From the NCBI GenBank assembly GCA_019925105.1, contig JAHGAU010000017.1:372001-436000 (forward strand): a DNA stretch of 64,000 nucleotides, read 5' to 3'. The position numbers and the translations under genes are program-made. Each line of letters begins with the position of its first letter. Positions within the stretch are counted from its first letter, which is position 1. Source of the stretch: Niebla homalea (Eukaryota > Ascomycota > Lecanoromycetes > Lecanorales > Ramalinaceae). The notes under the pieces were generated by a model. The model did no database searches, was not told the origin of the DNA, and was given only the letters and a program-made list of their open reading frames with translations. Positions 10,511 to 22,900 of the stretch are shown here, one piece after another.

Positions 10511-12002
10511 TGTCAGCAGCTGGCCCCAATGGATGATCCTTCGAGAGCTGAAGTGGAAGCAGCGTGGGCTTCTCATAGGTTGAGAGCTTGAGGAAATGGA
10601 ATCTCAAAGGATCCTCGTATGCTGGGGTAGGTTTGAAGGCTTTTGGCTACAAACGAAAAGGAAGGAGGCAGTAGCTGGAGATCGAGGGAACGAAGGATAA
10701 AGAGGTGTTCTCAGGCAGCTGATAATTCTCCACTATGCCAGCTAGGTCGACCTCGATGCTTCCAAAGGCCTTAAAGTTCAGGCCGACGGGAGATTGGTCG
10801 CCAAGCTACCAGTTGATGAGGCATGTGGGCTCTTTTGGCTCAGCCTGGCCTCAAAGGTGGACGCGCAATCGATGTGTGAAACTGGAAATTGCCCAATGCG
10901 TCACGGGAGTTCATACTGCTTTGGATCTCTGTAGTGATCGCACTCTGCTGCCAACGAGGCCGGCGATGTCCCCATATATCCCAGCAGGTTTTCTGCTCGA
11001 TCTAGGACGAATCCACATTTCAAGTGCCATCAGTATTCGTAAAGCTATTGACCATCTGCCCAAAGGCTCCAAAGGGACATGGACAGGTAGTCTGCTTATG
11101 TCTCCGTGTGCTTCCAAGATATATCATTCGGATCCGTGACCTCGAGGTGAAGCTGTCTTCTCCGCGGAACGAAGTCTTGAGTGTGAACGGCCAAGAGAGA
11201 TCAACGACTTGCATATTTTTCAATCTTGTCGGCGCGAGGAATCTGTTCCCGACCAATCAGGGACGGATAGAGAGACTCCGCGACCATTCAAGTGGGGGAG
11301 GCACTTTAGCTTGCCATGATCTTCCGACGACACGTCTTGCCACACACTCAACCATTTCAAGGTGTCATAGTTAATCCTTATTGGGTTTAAAATTCAACGT
11401 GCGAGAACCTTCCGTATTATGCCCGTACCAATGCGAGGACGTGTGCCAATGGAATCTTGTCACGACACATCAATGCATCGAGCGTTGCTTACCGTTAGAG
11501 CAAACCTTGGTCTTTCTAAACCAATGAACAACGTGAGACAACCGGATTGCGACTTGGGTGACCGTTCGCCCGAAGCGGGTGGCGCGCCGTGCAGGAACGT
11601 GCCGGCACTGGCTGCGAATAGTGCGGAAGGTGGTGTGTATGTCGAGATGTAAATTCGTTAGCACGGTCTCGACATGCAGAAGCGCAATCTATTTTGCAGA
11701 AATGCGACGATGAACTGTCATATGATACGTCATGATCACCCTCGTTAAAAGTTTCAGGAACCGTTCCTAGCGCTTCGAGCTTCTCCGTGTAAGCGCTCCA
11801 CACTTATTGGTTACTCTATACAGCATGCTGCTGCATAACAAGATCTTGATGCCCAGATCTGGAGAGAACGCGGAGAAGGTGCATCTTCAAGATTAAGATC
11901 GGCTGCGGGGTACACACCATGGCTTTGGACGTAATGGGATCCATTGACAGAGCTTCGAGAGCTACAGGGGACCCAAAGGTATAAGTAGATGAGAAGGACG
12001 CC
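10511..12002. other. Intergenic with a coding-like fragment
   Basis: Around 10740-10910 one plus frame reads a protein-like stretch (VDLDASKGLKVQADGRL, then a Cys-rich segment), and 11024-11370 has another open frame. I could not join them with convincing introns or name a family. Possibly an eroded gene. 11400-12000 shows nothing. Confidence 0.3.
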
Positions 12003-12008
12003 TATAAA
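12003..12008 (+). promoter_or_regulatory. TATA box of the CFEM gene
   Basis: TATAAA in the context CCTATAAAATGGG, 101 bp upstream of the start codon at 12109. The spacing suits a TATA-driven, regulated promoter. Inference from motif and distance only. Confidence 0.5.
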
Positions 12009-12108
12009 ATGGGAGTCTTGATCATAGGCGTTCTGGCACTATAGCATCTCAGTTTCAGCGATATTCTGCTTTGCTTACAATAACCACAGCCACTTGGAGC
12101 CAAAAAAA

Positions 12109-13696
12109 ATGCCCCCAATGTCTGCCTTCTTGCTGGTCGCCTTGTCAGTCATCGCTGTCAAGGCCACAAACATAAACGGTGACCCTACAGATATTACCAA
12201 TTGGCCCCAATGTGCTGTATGCAGGATCCATCTCCATCTCCAATCCCCTTGCCTTGACTAAAGCATCTTGTGACCAGCAAAACTGCATTCCCATCGGCCT
12301 CAACGCTCCAACTTCCTGTGGCAGTCTCTCGAACCTAACCTGTATCTGCCAAACCGCCGCCTTCAGCCTCGCCATTGCTGACTGCGAGACCACGACTTGC
12401 AGCACTGAGGAACTCCAACGTAAACAAATCCCATTTCCCCCAATTCGAGACTGCGGTCGCTGATGAACAACCCCAGAGATCTCGGCGCTAAGCTATCCCC
12501 TCTGCGCCCCTGTTGGCGGCCAACCCGCAAGTGTCACATCAGCTGTCAGCTCCGCCTTGGTCACTGCCTCTTTATTCAATGCGACCGTGGCATCTTATCC
12601 AGCTACAGCCACGGGGAATTCGGCTGTGAGCGCCATCTTGGCGACAGCCACCCCGACGCCTGGCGCTGGGAATCCAGCCGACATCTTGACCTACCCTAAG
12701 TGCGCTGTAAGTCTATCGTAATATGACCTGCACAAGCTTTTTCTATATTGCCGCCTCTTCGCACTCCCGCATTGTAGCCATTGACCTTTTCGAATAGCAA
12801 ATCTGCGCCAACGAAAGCGTTGCGTTTGCACCAGGCGATGTCAACAACGTTAACATTGCTTGCGGGCCGACATATCGTAGCGTCACAGCAGCTTGCGAGC
12901 AGCTTGTTTGCAATTTCGTAGACAGAGCGGGTAAGACAGCCTGTGGACGAAACCTCATCCTGCCATTCCATGTAACAGTCTTGCTGATTTTACGTCAACA
13001 GCCACACAAGACCTGGCGCAAAGGCTCTGCGGTCCCGTGTACAAGAGCACGCCCTCTCTTGGCTCGGCAGTGACCTCAGCCATTGCGTCAGCGACCGCTG
13101 TCGCTGCCTCTCTCGCGAGCAAAGACCCAACGGATCCCCTCAGCTATCCGCTGTGTGCCGTAAGTCGTTCTACCTCCCATTAGTTGCGATCTCGGTACAT
13201 GCTATAGCTGGTTCCAAATAACTGACCTTCACCCAGCAAACTTGCCAAAACCAGACCATCCCTGTAGTCTCCGACTGTGGTACCCTATCCAATCGCACGT
13301 GCGTCTGCAAGAGTCCGAGTATCCTGAATTCCGATCTCAGCGCCTGTGAAGTGGCGAACTGCAGCACCTCCGATCTTCGAAGTATGTTGGTATTTCAGTC
13401 TGTCCCTTTTGTTGCTCTTTGTTTTGGGTCAGAGCTAGCAATATCCATATCCTTATAATACTAATGCTTGACGGCCGATAGTTACCGAAGACCTTGCCGA
13501 TGCACTCTGCAACCCAGTGGGCGGTATTGGCAATGTGACCAACCCTCCTAGTAACCAATCTTTCGGCGGCGTGTCTAAGCCAATCCCCTCTTCCCCAATC
13601 GCCTTTACCGGCGAGGCAATTGCTGCGATGAAGCTGTCGCTCGGCTGGATTGCGTTGGGGCTTTTTGGAGTGCTTGGCTGGCAGGTGATATTGTGA
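12109..13696 (+). CDS. Cell-surface protein with three CFEM domains and a GPI-type tail
   Basis: Model: join(12109..12216, 12278..12419, 12477..12706, 12798..12930, 13002..13159, 13237..13381, 13482..13696), 376 aa, all phases consistent. Residues 1-19 are a signal peptide (MPPMSAFLLVALSVIAVKA). Domain 1 begins WPQCA/QNC and holds the eight-Cys CFEM pattern, including TCIC. Domain 2 begins YPKCA/QIC but lacks the CxC pair. Domain 3 begins YPLCA/QTC and again has eight Cys (RTCVC). Domains are separated by Ala/Ser/Thr-rich linkers. The C-terminus is a hydrophobic tail (LSLGWIALGLFGVLGW) preceded by small residues, as for a GPI signal. CFEM domains of fungal walls can bind haem iron through an Asp in the loop; haem binding here is not established. 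Each domain is cut by an intron at the same CA/Q site. Confidence 0.85.
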
Positions 13697-15674
13697 TTCC
13701 ATCATATCTCCTTTTGAAGGTCTCAGCTAGCTTGAACGACCTTGTAGCTGCTGTGGCTATTGATGGTCATGATTGAATGCAGACGCTGTTACAGCCGCCA
13801 GAATCCATTCAGCCATTCATTCAACCAGCTGGTCAATGGGTTCAAGCTTTAATCGCCTGTTGAGGGTCAATCTATCATTTAAACAAATGTTCTATTACTA
13901 TAATATTGATTATTTTACGATTTCATTGTTTTCGTCAAATTGACTTGAGTTCAAAGAGGTACACAGAATTAGCATTGCCATATATTGCACCCTTGGCAAC
14001 ATGACACAATTTGAGTGAAGGAGTGTGTACCTACCTACGCACCGGCCCAAGGACCCTTAATACCATTGATCATCTTCGACTCACGAAGTTTCGACCGATC
14101 AAATCGCCAAAGTTGGGTAAACAGCTCGCCAACCTGCCATTCAAATCGGAAAGCTTTGCATCACACAATGGCGCAACCGTCCCTCTCACAGGACGGTAGG
14201 TGGTCACACCACTCACTCACTTCCAAATCCTCTCAACCATGCCGCCGTCGTTCGAATCCCCATCAAGTGCGCTGAATCATGAGTGTCCATTTCTCCGTCA
14301 GCCAACTTCTCTCTGCCATTTACCTCTCACCCGGCGTAATCTTCTTGTTGCGCCGTTTCTTGTGTAATTATTGTTATTGATTTGCCAGCTGAAGCATAGT
14401 AGCGACCGTATGCGAGCTCCACAATTATTGAGCAGGTAGAGTGTCTATAACACAGGTGCCCCTTGCAGACTGGGGAAGGCATCGACCACCCGTCTGAGCT
14501 ACTGTTACGCCCCATTCTCAAATATTTGCCTCAGCGTAGATTTCATCACTAACAACCATTATTGCTCGGCATTTGAGGGTGGATTTAAGGTGGATTTGCT
14601 CCTCATTTGAGAGTGGACTTGCTCCTCAATTGAGGTGGAATTTGAGAGTGCATATGAGGTGCATTTGAGGGTGGATTTGAAGGTGGATTTGCTCTCACCT
14701 GCACTGACCGTTCCACTCACCTGCACTGACCGTTCCACTCGACAACAGAGGGTCCGTGTGCACCCAGCACCCAGCACCTATCGTCGGAACGTGAGAAAGC
14801 GACGATCTTGAGGCTCACCAAGTATGAATGATGTATCCCCACTCTTATATATATGCTACTACTTGAAAGCTTTTGAAGGAGTAGTGCAAGGCTACTCTCC
14901 AGGGATGGGGTCCCTTTTCGCCTTCATGCACAGCCCTGCCAATTTGGCGATCATTGGTGGAATGCTTTCGACTCAACCTTCCGCGCCCGCAATGTAGTCA
15001 CACCACTTTTTAGAGCGATCCACATCCGTCCCGAAACATACAGGCTGCATCGAATCTTCACCGAGCAAAGTACCCAATTTGCGGCGATTGCCGTGTAATT
15101 TATCCAAAGGCAACGCCCACATCCAGTCACACATGCAAGATCTTCAATCTCTGCGATCTCCCTGCCTGCTGCAGCAAACGACTGGGGGTCTCGGATCTGA
15201 TGCCACGTGGGGTAGCGGTCTGACGACCCACGAAAAAGGAAGCTTTGAGAATGCGATGCGGTTACCTCAGTTTCAGATACAGAAGCAAGTTTGCTTGATT
15301 GATACCGAATGAAGACACAGTGCTAATCAAAAACGGCTGATCTCGGCGAGCAGGGGTACTGACTGACGATTTGCATGACCACCTTGATCGCTTCTTCTAT
15401 GCTTGTGAGTGCAGGCTGTATGGCTAGGCCTTGTGAAGTGTCCTCGTACCTTGCTACCAGCTGCTTGGATTACTCGTGATTCTTGGGAACGAAGTTCATG
15501 CGTTTATTTGAGTAATAAGTGAAAATGAATAGGCTGGAGGCATCCATTAACAGAAATGCAGCCATCGATCAGGCTCCTTGAGGGTGAAGTCGTCCTCCCT
15601 AGCGAGTCCAAAATTACTAAAATCGAAGGAGAAGTCGCACACAAGCAACGTTACATTCAAAAGAAGTGAGGTGG
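13697..15674. other. Intergenic, no supported gene
   Basis: Short chance frames only. About 14570-14695 is a purine/GT-rich stretch built from degenerate TTGAGGGTGGATTT-like units, followed by an exact 22-bp tandem repeat (listed separately). Confidence 0.4.
14696..14739. repeat. Exact 22-bp tandem duplication
   Basis: Two head-to-tail identical copies, 14696-14717 and 14718-14739, beginning CACCTGCACTGACC. It directly follows degenerate units of a GGTGGATTTG type from about 14570, so the whole segment is a small decayed minisatellite. Confidence 0.85.
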
Positions 15675-16480
15675 TCAATCATCCCCTTCGTACTCCTCAT
15701 CGTCATCACTGTCAGAATCCGAACGCTCAAAGTCCTCCTCGTTGTCACGCTCCTCTCCTTGTTCATCATCTTCATAGCCTCCTTCGCGGGCCTCACGCGC
15801 ATCGAGGACGTTCTTCTCATATTCATCTGAGTCTGAGCTCGAATTCGAGTCCGAATTTGAGCCCGCATCTGAATCCGAATCCGAGTCCAAAGTTGGGACT
15901 GAAGCTGATCCGCGACGATCAATTTTTCCCCTGCTCATACTCAGTATACCCCAAGGATGTTCCCAGCCCACTTACTTCAGCCCCTCAATCTCATTGTTCC
16001 ACTTCTCTACATCATCCATTCGCTTATCGGCTTCTTCTTCAACGTTATCATGAGCACCGCCTGTCCACATTGCGTTCCACTCGTATCGTCGGGTAGCCTC
16101 ACTATTCAGACGAGTCATTAGAGCTGATCGACACTTGTGATTGATCTGCGTCCTTACTCGAATGCCCAACCTCGAGCCTCTTCCGCGTTCTCAAGGCGTT
16201 GCTCCAGAGAATCCTCATTGTCTTCCTCACGAGGATAGTAGTTCTCCCCATCCTCGTCCACGTCGTCTCCGTACTTGAATCTTCTCGTCGCTCTTGCTGC
16301 ATTCTCCTGAGAAATCTTGTATGCCGTGTGTCCGCGCGTACGTGGATCATTGACATCGTACCCGTCGTCGTCGTCTTCGTCATTGGCATTGTCGTCTTCA
16401 TCTTCGTCGTCATAGTTGTCTGCGTTCTCGGCTACATTGCCGTCCTCCTCTTCAAATACAACTTCCTCGTCTTCATACAT
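15675..16480 (-). CDS. Small highly acidic protein, unknown function
   Basis: Model: complement(15675..15930, 15976..16101, 16158..16480), 234 aa. Both introns are short (45 bp GTAAGT..GCAG; 56 bp GTAAGG..ATAG with branch CTAATGAC) and the phases close. The N-terminal 60 residues are runs of Glu/Asp (for example EDEDDNANDEDDDDGYDVND). The middle is charged and probably helical: ENAARATRRFKYGDDVDEDG, then EATRRYEWNAMWTGG, a Trp-containing segment that looks like the conserved core, and EEEADKRMDDVEKWNNEIEG as a coiled coil. The C-terminus alternates Ser and Asp/Glu and offers many casein-kinase-2 type sites. The composition suits a nuclear histone- or RNP-binding protein, but that is inference. 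I do not recognise the family. Confidence 0.65.
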
Positions 16481-16615
16481 AATGCTCTCTAGTCTTGGCT
16501 GTCAAATGGTGTAAAAACAGTATGAAGAATGTTGACTCGGTGCGAGGATCCTCATAGTATTATATTCACGGCCCCATGCAAAGAGATTCTGCTGGAATGT
16601 TCTCAGGCCATCTGT

Positions 16616-16693
16616 CATGATCAGGCTGTGAAGTTGCGACCAGGCGCAGTCTCATCATCATGATCAGGCTGTGAAGTTGCGACCAGGCGCAGT
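16616..16693. repeat. 35-bp direct repeat
   Basis: Identical 35-bp copies at 16616-16650 and 16659-16693 (starting CATGATCAGGCTGTGAAG) separated by 8 bp. It lies 135 bp upstream of the acidic-protein gene start, so it may sit in that promoter. Confidence 0.85.
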
Positions 16694-18672
16694 TCCATAT
16701 CCAAAAATCAGGCTTCCAATGAGGGAATACCTAGCTTCATCACGGACCCCTCCTCGCTTCGAATTGACCTGCACAATCAGGAGGGGGCTCCAAAGCGACC
16801 TGTTCGATCTTGATCCAGACGGCGAGCAACGGAAGGATCATGAGGCTACTGGCTTGCCCTGCATAAGAGTACATACAGCACTAGCTCGCGCCTTGTTACA
16901 CAGAGGCGTGGCGAATTTCGGTACTCAATCAACATCGAGAGGCAGTGTTTGCCATCAAACCACGAACGCGGGATGACCTTTTTCGGTTGAAGTCGTCCCA
17001 AAGTCCCCAAAGCTGTTGCAGACTTGCAAAACCGAACCTCGCAGAAAGTCCATGTCGTCAGGATGCGCGAATCCATAAGTAACTGCGAATGCAGGGGTAT
17101 TCTGCCCAACACAAATAAACAGAGCGCCCTTTTCAACCAACAAACCACGGCAGCAGCAGCAGCAGCCAGCCATATTCCTCCTCCTCCTCATACGGGGAAT
17201 GGTGGTTAAACTGATCGATCATACAGCAGATCTGCAGATCTCCCTACAACAGTAGAAAGACCTAGAACGACACATATAAATCGCCAAAAACGGTCGTTCG
17301 TTCGCGCGTGCTGCTCGTGCAAGATTGGACAGGATTCCCCCCAAAACACCACAACCACCAACGTCAATCAGTAAGCGCTTGATATATCTAAGAAAATCTC
17401 AGAGCGCAGGTGCCATTATTACTCCTTTCCAGATAATAACATCACCAACAGCCTTTTCGTCTCAAAACATTCTGCTCTTGATATTAAGCCGTGCAAAGAT
17501 ATAAAGAAACCATGCGGGGACAAACGGGCCACCCATCAATCAACCCCCTGACGACTGGCGCACTTTATTTTACCGCCATGAACTTACGGGGCTTGTATTC
17601 GAGAGGATGACGGGTGAAGAAAGGTTTGACGTCACATGGAGGGATCGCCACATCTTTCTTAGCTAGGTGAGTCCTGACAAGTGAGGGGTGTCAGACCGGG
17701 AGTGCGGTGGGAGGTGCTGGAGCAGAGGATGCTACTGTTCAAGGAGTAGATCGATCGTTTAGCCCTGTGATACCTGTCACACTAGTCCACTTGGGCATCT
17801 TGGAGGATTGCTGAGTGACGGTCTCACATATAAATGGATTGCTTCGCCAATCGCCACGAGATAGTAAGAGCGATGATTCCTTTATCTTGATCAATTAGGG
17901 AGCGTGTTGCTTTATGCCTTCTATGACTACCGAGGCCTAACTAAATAGCTAGTAAGCTACTTTCAGGAAAGAACCATGCACCCGGCGCGGCCTTCTCTCC
18001 CCTTCTTCCCCCTTTGTTTCCACCTGAAGCACACGCTCGCAACTAGTGTTACATACAATTGCTTGCGTTTTGCTCTCTCTCCGCAAACGAACGAGACCGA
18101 GACTGCCTGGATGCTTGGTGATGACAGAAATGCAGGGATAGAACGACTTTCCCTTGGGGTATCCTTTTCACCAAGAGGGAATTCAGTGTCGAGAAATGAA
18201 GTTGTGATAACCAAAAAGCATGGTATGATGATGAGACAGCAGACGCCGAGATAATGATGCCAAATTTTCCTTCTGTGTATCCTTCGCTGTGCTTTTGTGG
18301 TGGCAATTTTCCATTTCTCGTTTTTCGATTTTTGTTAGATAGATCATGTCAGGGCTTGAAACTGGAATGTCCCAAAGGGAGCCAGAATACTAATGATCTC
18401 AGTCGCTGCAAGCTAGCTCTCCCCACAGCCATTCAATGGAGATTGTTGATGGCTGCAAGATGTTCATGGTGTTGTAATGTGCATTTCCTACCGCTGACTA
18501 CGGTAGAAGTTATTACCTGTGACATGGAGGAGATGCTGAACGCTATGAGTGCTGACAATTATGCTGACGTGGGATTTGTGTGATAATACAAATGTTGGGA
18601 CATTGAGTAGCACACGACGGCGAAAATGTCCGTACCAAATTCGAGGTATTTTGCAGCAGTTGATGAAGGATC
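16694..18672. other. Intergenic between acidic protein and cyclin genes
   Basis: No gene supported. It contains a short CAG microsatellite at 17151-17166. The right part (about 18300-18672) is probably the 3' UTR of the cyclin gene, which reads toward it. Confidence 0.35.
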
Positions 18673-19935
18673 TCAGTAGACTTCTGTGCAAGACCTTGCT
18701 GCAAAGGTGCTGAACGGTGGTAGGGTGACTTGTGGTTTGTAGCTGTGCTGTGGTGGTATATTTGAAAGTGCAAAAGGGTACTGAGTCCTCATAGGTACAG
18801 GTTTGCTAAAGTGCTCTTGAGTTGTTGGAGTATCAGGAGGCGTTGGACAGCCGTTGTTGTAGGATGGCCAGCTTCCCTTCTTGTCTGGAGTCACTGGTAC
18901 GTCCGCAAACCCTGACTTGTCAAAGACGTTGAGGGACGTGTCGACAGCAGGCGGAGTAGGAGGCGCATTGTTGAGGGCCATCTGGCTTGCAACGAAGTCG
19001 GCAAGTGTAATCGACACGCGGGACAGATGAGCCGATGCATACTTCCGGGATAAGATCGTCGATGGCCGATGTAATTCTTGAGAGAGCGCGACCAGTGTCT
19101 GCGAATCGAATTGACCAGCCCAGACAGTATTCATCTCTTGCGGCCGGTTGAGGATGCACCTTGCAAGAGCCAGCGAAGCTCGAGCCATGTCAGATGGCCT
19201 CATGCTGACAAAATCTTTTTGGAACAATGCCATCTCTGAGATGTAATTTGCCATGTGTTCAACCTCGGGATCATACTGCACATGCTCAACGGCCAATTGC
19301 AGGAAGTTGTCGATGGAAGGGTGGCCGATGACCCAATTCATGGTTTGGAGAACGTGCCATTCCATCTGAGTGAACATGTCGTCCTCGTAGAGCCCACAGC
19401 ACATTCCCTTCAATTCTCTGATGGTTGGAACCCTGTCCTTGCGATCGCCATATTTGGATGCGATGAGCAGTGCAGAGCAGCCGACGAGCTGGTAATGCTT
19501 CTTATACACGATCCGCTTGGAGCAATATCTGTCTAGGATGTTGATCGTTAAGAAAAGTGTCTCGGGTAGTAGACCAAACGCAGCATGAGCTTCAATCAAG
19601 AAGTCAAGCAGGTATGGTCTCATGTACCATTGTATCTCGGTTTGAATATCGATATTGGCAACGTCGGGTAGAGTCTCAAGCTGAGGGCACTGTCAGTGAT
19701 AGAACCCAGGATACATCCATCTTGCTATTGGACTTACCTCCATCTTTTCCATGGCCCGGAGATGATCGCTTCGATACTCATTGCTGTCAATGTTCGAGAG
19801 TTGTTCAGCGATAGCCACCTGTACTGATCTCTTCGCTTGTCTCTCATCTTCGCGAAGCAGGTCCCGATATCTCCTCCCTCGATCACCATCACATTCGATG
19901 AAATAGGTATCACACTGTTGCGGATAGTACGCCAT
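18673..19935 (-). CDS. G1/S-type cyclin (Cln/Puc1-like)
   Basis: Model: complement(18673..19680, 19738..19935), 401 aa. The 57-bp intron (GTAAGT..TCAG) lies after KME, phase 0. The cyclin box starts at about residue 80 (YMRPYLLDFLIEAHAAFGLL, counterpart of MRxILxDWLxEV). It continues with ETLFLTINILDRYCSKR, GCSALLIASKYGDR and the QMEWHVLQTMNWVIGHPS helix, all characteristic. A second, weaker cyclin fold follows. The tail is rich in Pro/Ser/Thr (CPTPPDTPTTQEH), giving minimal Cdk sites and a PEST-like character. There is no N-terminal destruction box. The gene therefore looks like the G1 cyclin class that activates Cdk1 at START rather than a mitotic B cyclin. The upstream 4.4 kb is free of genes. 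Confidence 0.85.
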
Positions 19936-22900
19936 GGTGTTAATATGGGCTCTGATGACAGTGAGGTGGTGAGGAATGACAAAGATCGTCGGATAGTATT
20001 AATCAATTAAGAGAATGACTGTAGTTGGATTAAAGAGCGTAGATATCACAAAAAGAGTGAATGATTAACGAAACGAATGGCTTGAATGTTCAAGTCCCGA
20101 GGTGGACGTCCAGGTTCTATATTTGACACTTGACAAGGGGTCTAGATGGTCAGCCGTTGACACCGAGATTAAGATTGGGTAAGACCCACTGGATGAGTTG
20201 ATGTACGGTCCGCTCCCTTGCAATGTCGTCCAGGAATGATCTTGGTGGGCAGAGAACGAGCTAACGCCTCTGAGAGATTTGAGAGCGGAATGTGAACTCG
20301 GGCTGGTGAAGTGTCAGTGGTATGTCAGAGATGAACTGTGTTAGACTGACCCGAAGCAGCATGCACCACAAGTTGCAGGTGAAGTTTTTCGACAACCTCA
20401 AAGGGTGGACTTGGTAATCGTGGTTGACGGCAGCCCTGTGAAGAGGATAATACGATCAGCTTCGTTCCATCTTTATTTAATTTGAATTGTGGAGTAAGAA
20501 CTTTTGTTCATGACGCGGGACGAAAACGCGTTCAGTCGCGTTCCAAAGCCAAATGCCAAGTTGGCTGTGTCAGAGAGTATGAAAGTGTTGATGGATATCA
20601 TCTTTGTACATCATGGTTCGTGCGTGCAAATTTGGTTGTGAAGGATTCGGTGTCTCGAGGTGTTTTCCAAAATCCATCTCGGCTTGCCCTCGTATTTTCA
20701 CACAATTGGGGCAGAGCGATGACACCATGCAGTCGATGCAAGTACGCAATCACCTGACACCGTGCATTCAGAGATGTTGAGCGTAGATAAATCCATTGGC
20801 CTGCACGATCTGATGCTTGATGCTGTGGAGGCTTCGTGGAATCTGTACAGACTCGGTGGCAGCCACTCATCTTGCTGACTAAATCTTTGGACAACCTCCG
20901 AGAAGAGAGGGGAATTCACGCATTCGGAAAGGATATTGCTAAATGAATTGTCGGAGTGCTCAATGGCTCGGCATGGGGGTAGCATAGTCCAGGGAGCTCC
21001 TCCACCTCCTTGGGGAGTGAAAAATGAGGAATGCAATGTGAATAGGCAAATCTCTTGCTCACCTCTATCTTGTCTTTCTATCCTCACTCGGCTCTTTCAA
21101 GTAAAGATCCGGATTGGCGTATGATACAAAGGACTTGTTGGTGGGCGTCGTGTCTCGGACTCGACAGAGGGGCAGGTCTCGGGTAATAGGACTGGGAACG
21201 AAGGCGTAGGTTTTGACGATGAGGCAATTGCAACTTGATGTCTCGAGGAGGAAAGGAGGGTGGGATGAAGATATGATGGGCTACCGTGGGTGAAATAGGT
21301 GTCAATGGGTGAAACTGAGATGACACCCGCACGGTAGAAGAGAAGGGAGTCGAACGCGCCCAAAGTGACACATTGACGAGCTCCAAGCCCACTCCGAGCC
21401 TCTGTATGGCTGGCAGAGGAGAGTGTTGGCTGTTTCGTTTCTCGAGAGTAGGTCGAGAAAACGGTCGAAGAATACAAAAGGAAAAGAAAGGTTGATGGTT
21501 GTCGAGCAAGAGAAAGCTCCGCTCTCTGTAGGATGAGAGGAGCAGACTTGGCAGACAAAAAAAGAGTTTCGATCAATTTCAAGATTTTCCTTAGTCTTTC
21601 GGTCGCATTGGCTTCCATAGGCCAAGACCTGGAGCTGCCAATTCTGGGGTCATTTGGGTCAATCCTAGAATCCCAGCGGGCGGAAAGAGGCAGGGGTCTG
21701 CCTAGAGTCTCGGACTGCTGTTTGGCCTTACGGGCTTACAGCCTTTACAGGCCCCCTCCATCCAACCGTCTTAGCCCTGAAGCCATTCTAACCCGTAATA
21801 GATTCTGCCTTCTGGCGCCCGGCCTGATCTCACTCCGTCAACACCAATCACGCTACAGAGCTCTCTATGGCCACAAACAAGTCCTGTTTTAAGCACGCTG
21901 CGTTGGCTGAATGGCGAACAGCCGTGCAATCACTTGCCTATGATAACGCCGTTTGGACACAGATCTATCTTCCCATCTCTCCGTGGCCCATCGACCATTC
22001 ATATCACGTTCAGTAAACCTCTCAAAATCAAGCTATGCATCATCTCTTCCAGACCTATGGGACCTGATAGAGACTTTGGGTTCTCGCAAGGGGTCATTGT
22101 CTATCCTGTTGCGGTTCGGTCGTACAGTAAGACTTAAAGACCGCTGATCCATTCAACAGCACGCTGCAGGGGCCTCGCTGTTTATGCGCAGCCAGTGGAT
22201 CGCTTGCTTTCCTCCTGGCCCAATCCCGACGCTCGCTTCTCACTATTCTCCTTCCGTCTACCTTCCATGCAAGCCCATTACCTGTATAACCACGGTCCCA
22301 CAACAAGCTCGAAACGCATGATATGGCGAACCGCTGGAATGCCTGATATAGTGATATCAAGTGGCAGGCAAATTGCCTGGGTCCTCTCGTGGGACCATCG
22401 TCATTTTCCTGTATGCAACCGAAACATGCAGCCTTAAGGATTGTGTGGACTCGCTTCTAGTAGCGGAGTGACTAGAACGATGCACGATGTGCAGACACGC
22501 GACCTGCTTTCAGTAAGGTCCTCTCCTTTTCGTACAAGTTATCTTACCCTCTGAGCGCTCTCATCTCCGCTTTGATTTGAGCGGGCTACAGCGACGGTAA
22601 CATCTTACGCACGGCTATCACCATCATCGTCATCGCCATCGGTACCCTCTCTCCGGTTTTATCATCAGACGACATTGGGCAAAAGAGGGCATTCTTGCTC
22701 TGCTGTGTTGGTATGTATGCATGGTCTCTTTCCACGATAATTGCTATGCACAATGACGAGAGGCGGTCAACTTCAGTAAGGTGCACTGTCATGCAGACGC
22801 AGTCTCCTGATTCAGGCAATCCCAGCCCTCGATTTTCGTCTATTTGATGCGTGCTGCAATCCAGACCCGATGCTTCCAGTACGCTAATTCAGCAGTCGAT

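Noticed and set aside
14180..14275. GTTCGAATCCCC resembling a tRNA T-loop
   Set aside because: No matching acceptor stem, anticodon arm or D-arm could be paired around it.
12109..16480. CFEM gene and neighbours as part of a secondary-metabolite cluster
   Set aside because: No synthase, tailoring enzyme, transporter or regulator gene lies nearby.
15578..16492. Plus-strand frames of 97-172 codons
   Set aside because: Antisense of the acidic protein; His/Ser/Val-rich composition reflects the complementary GAN codons.
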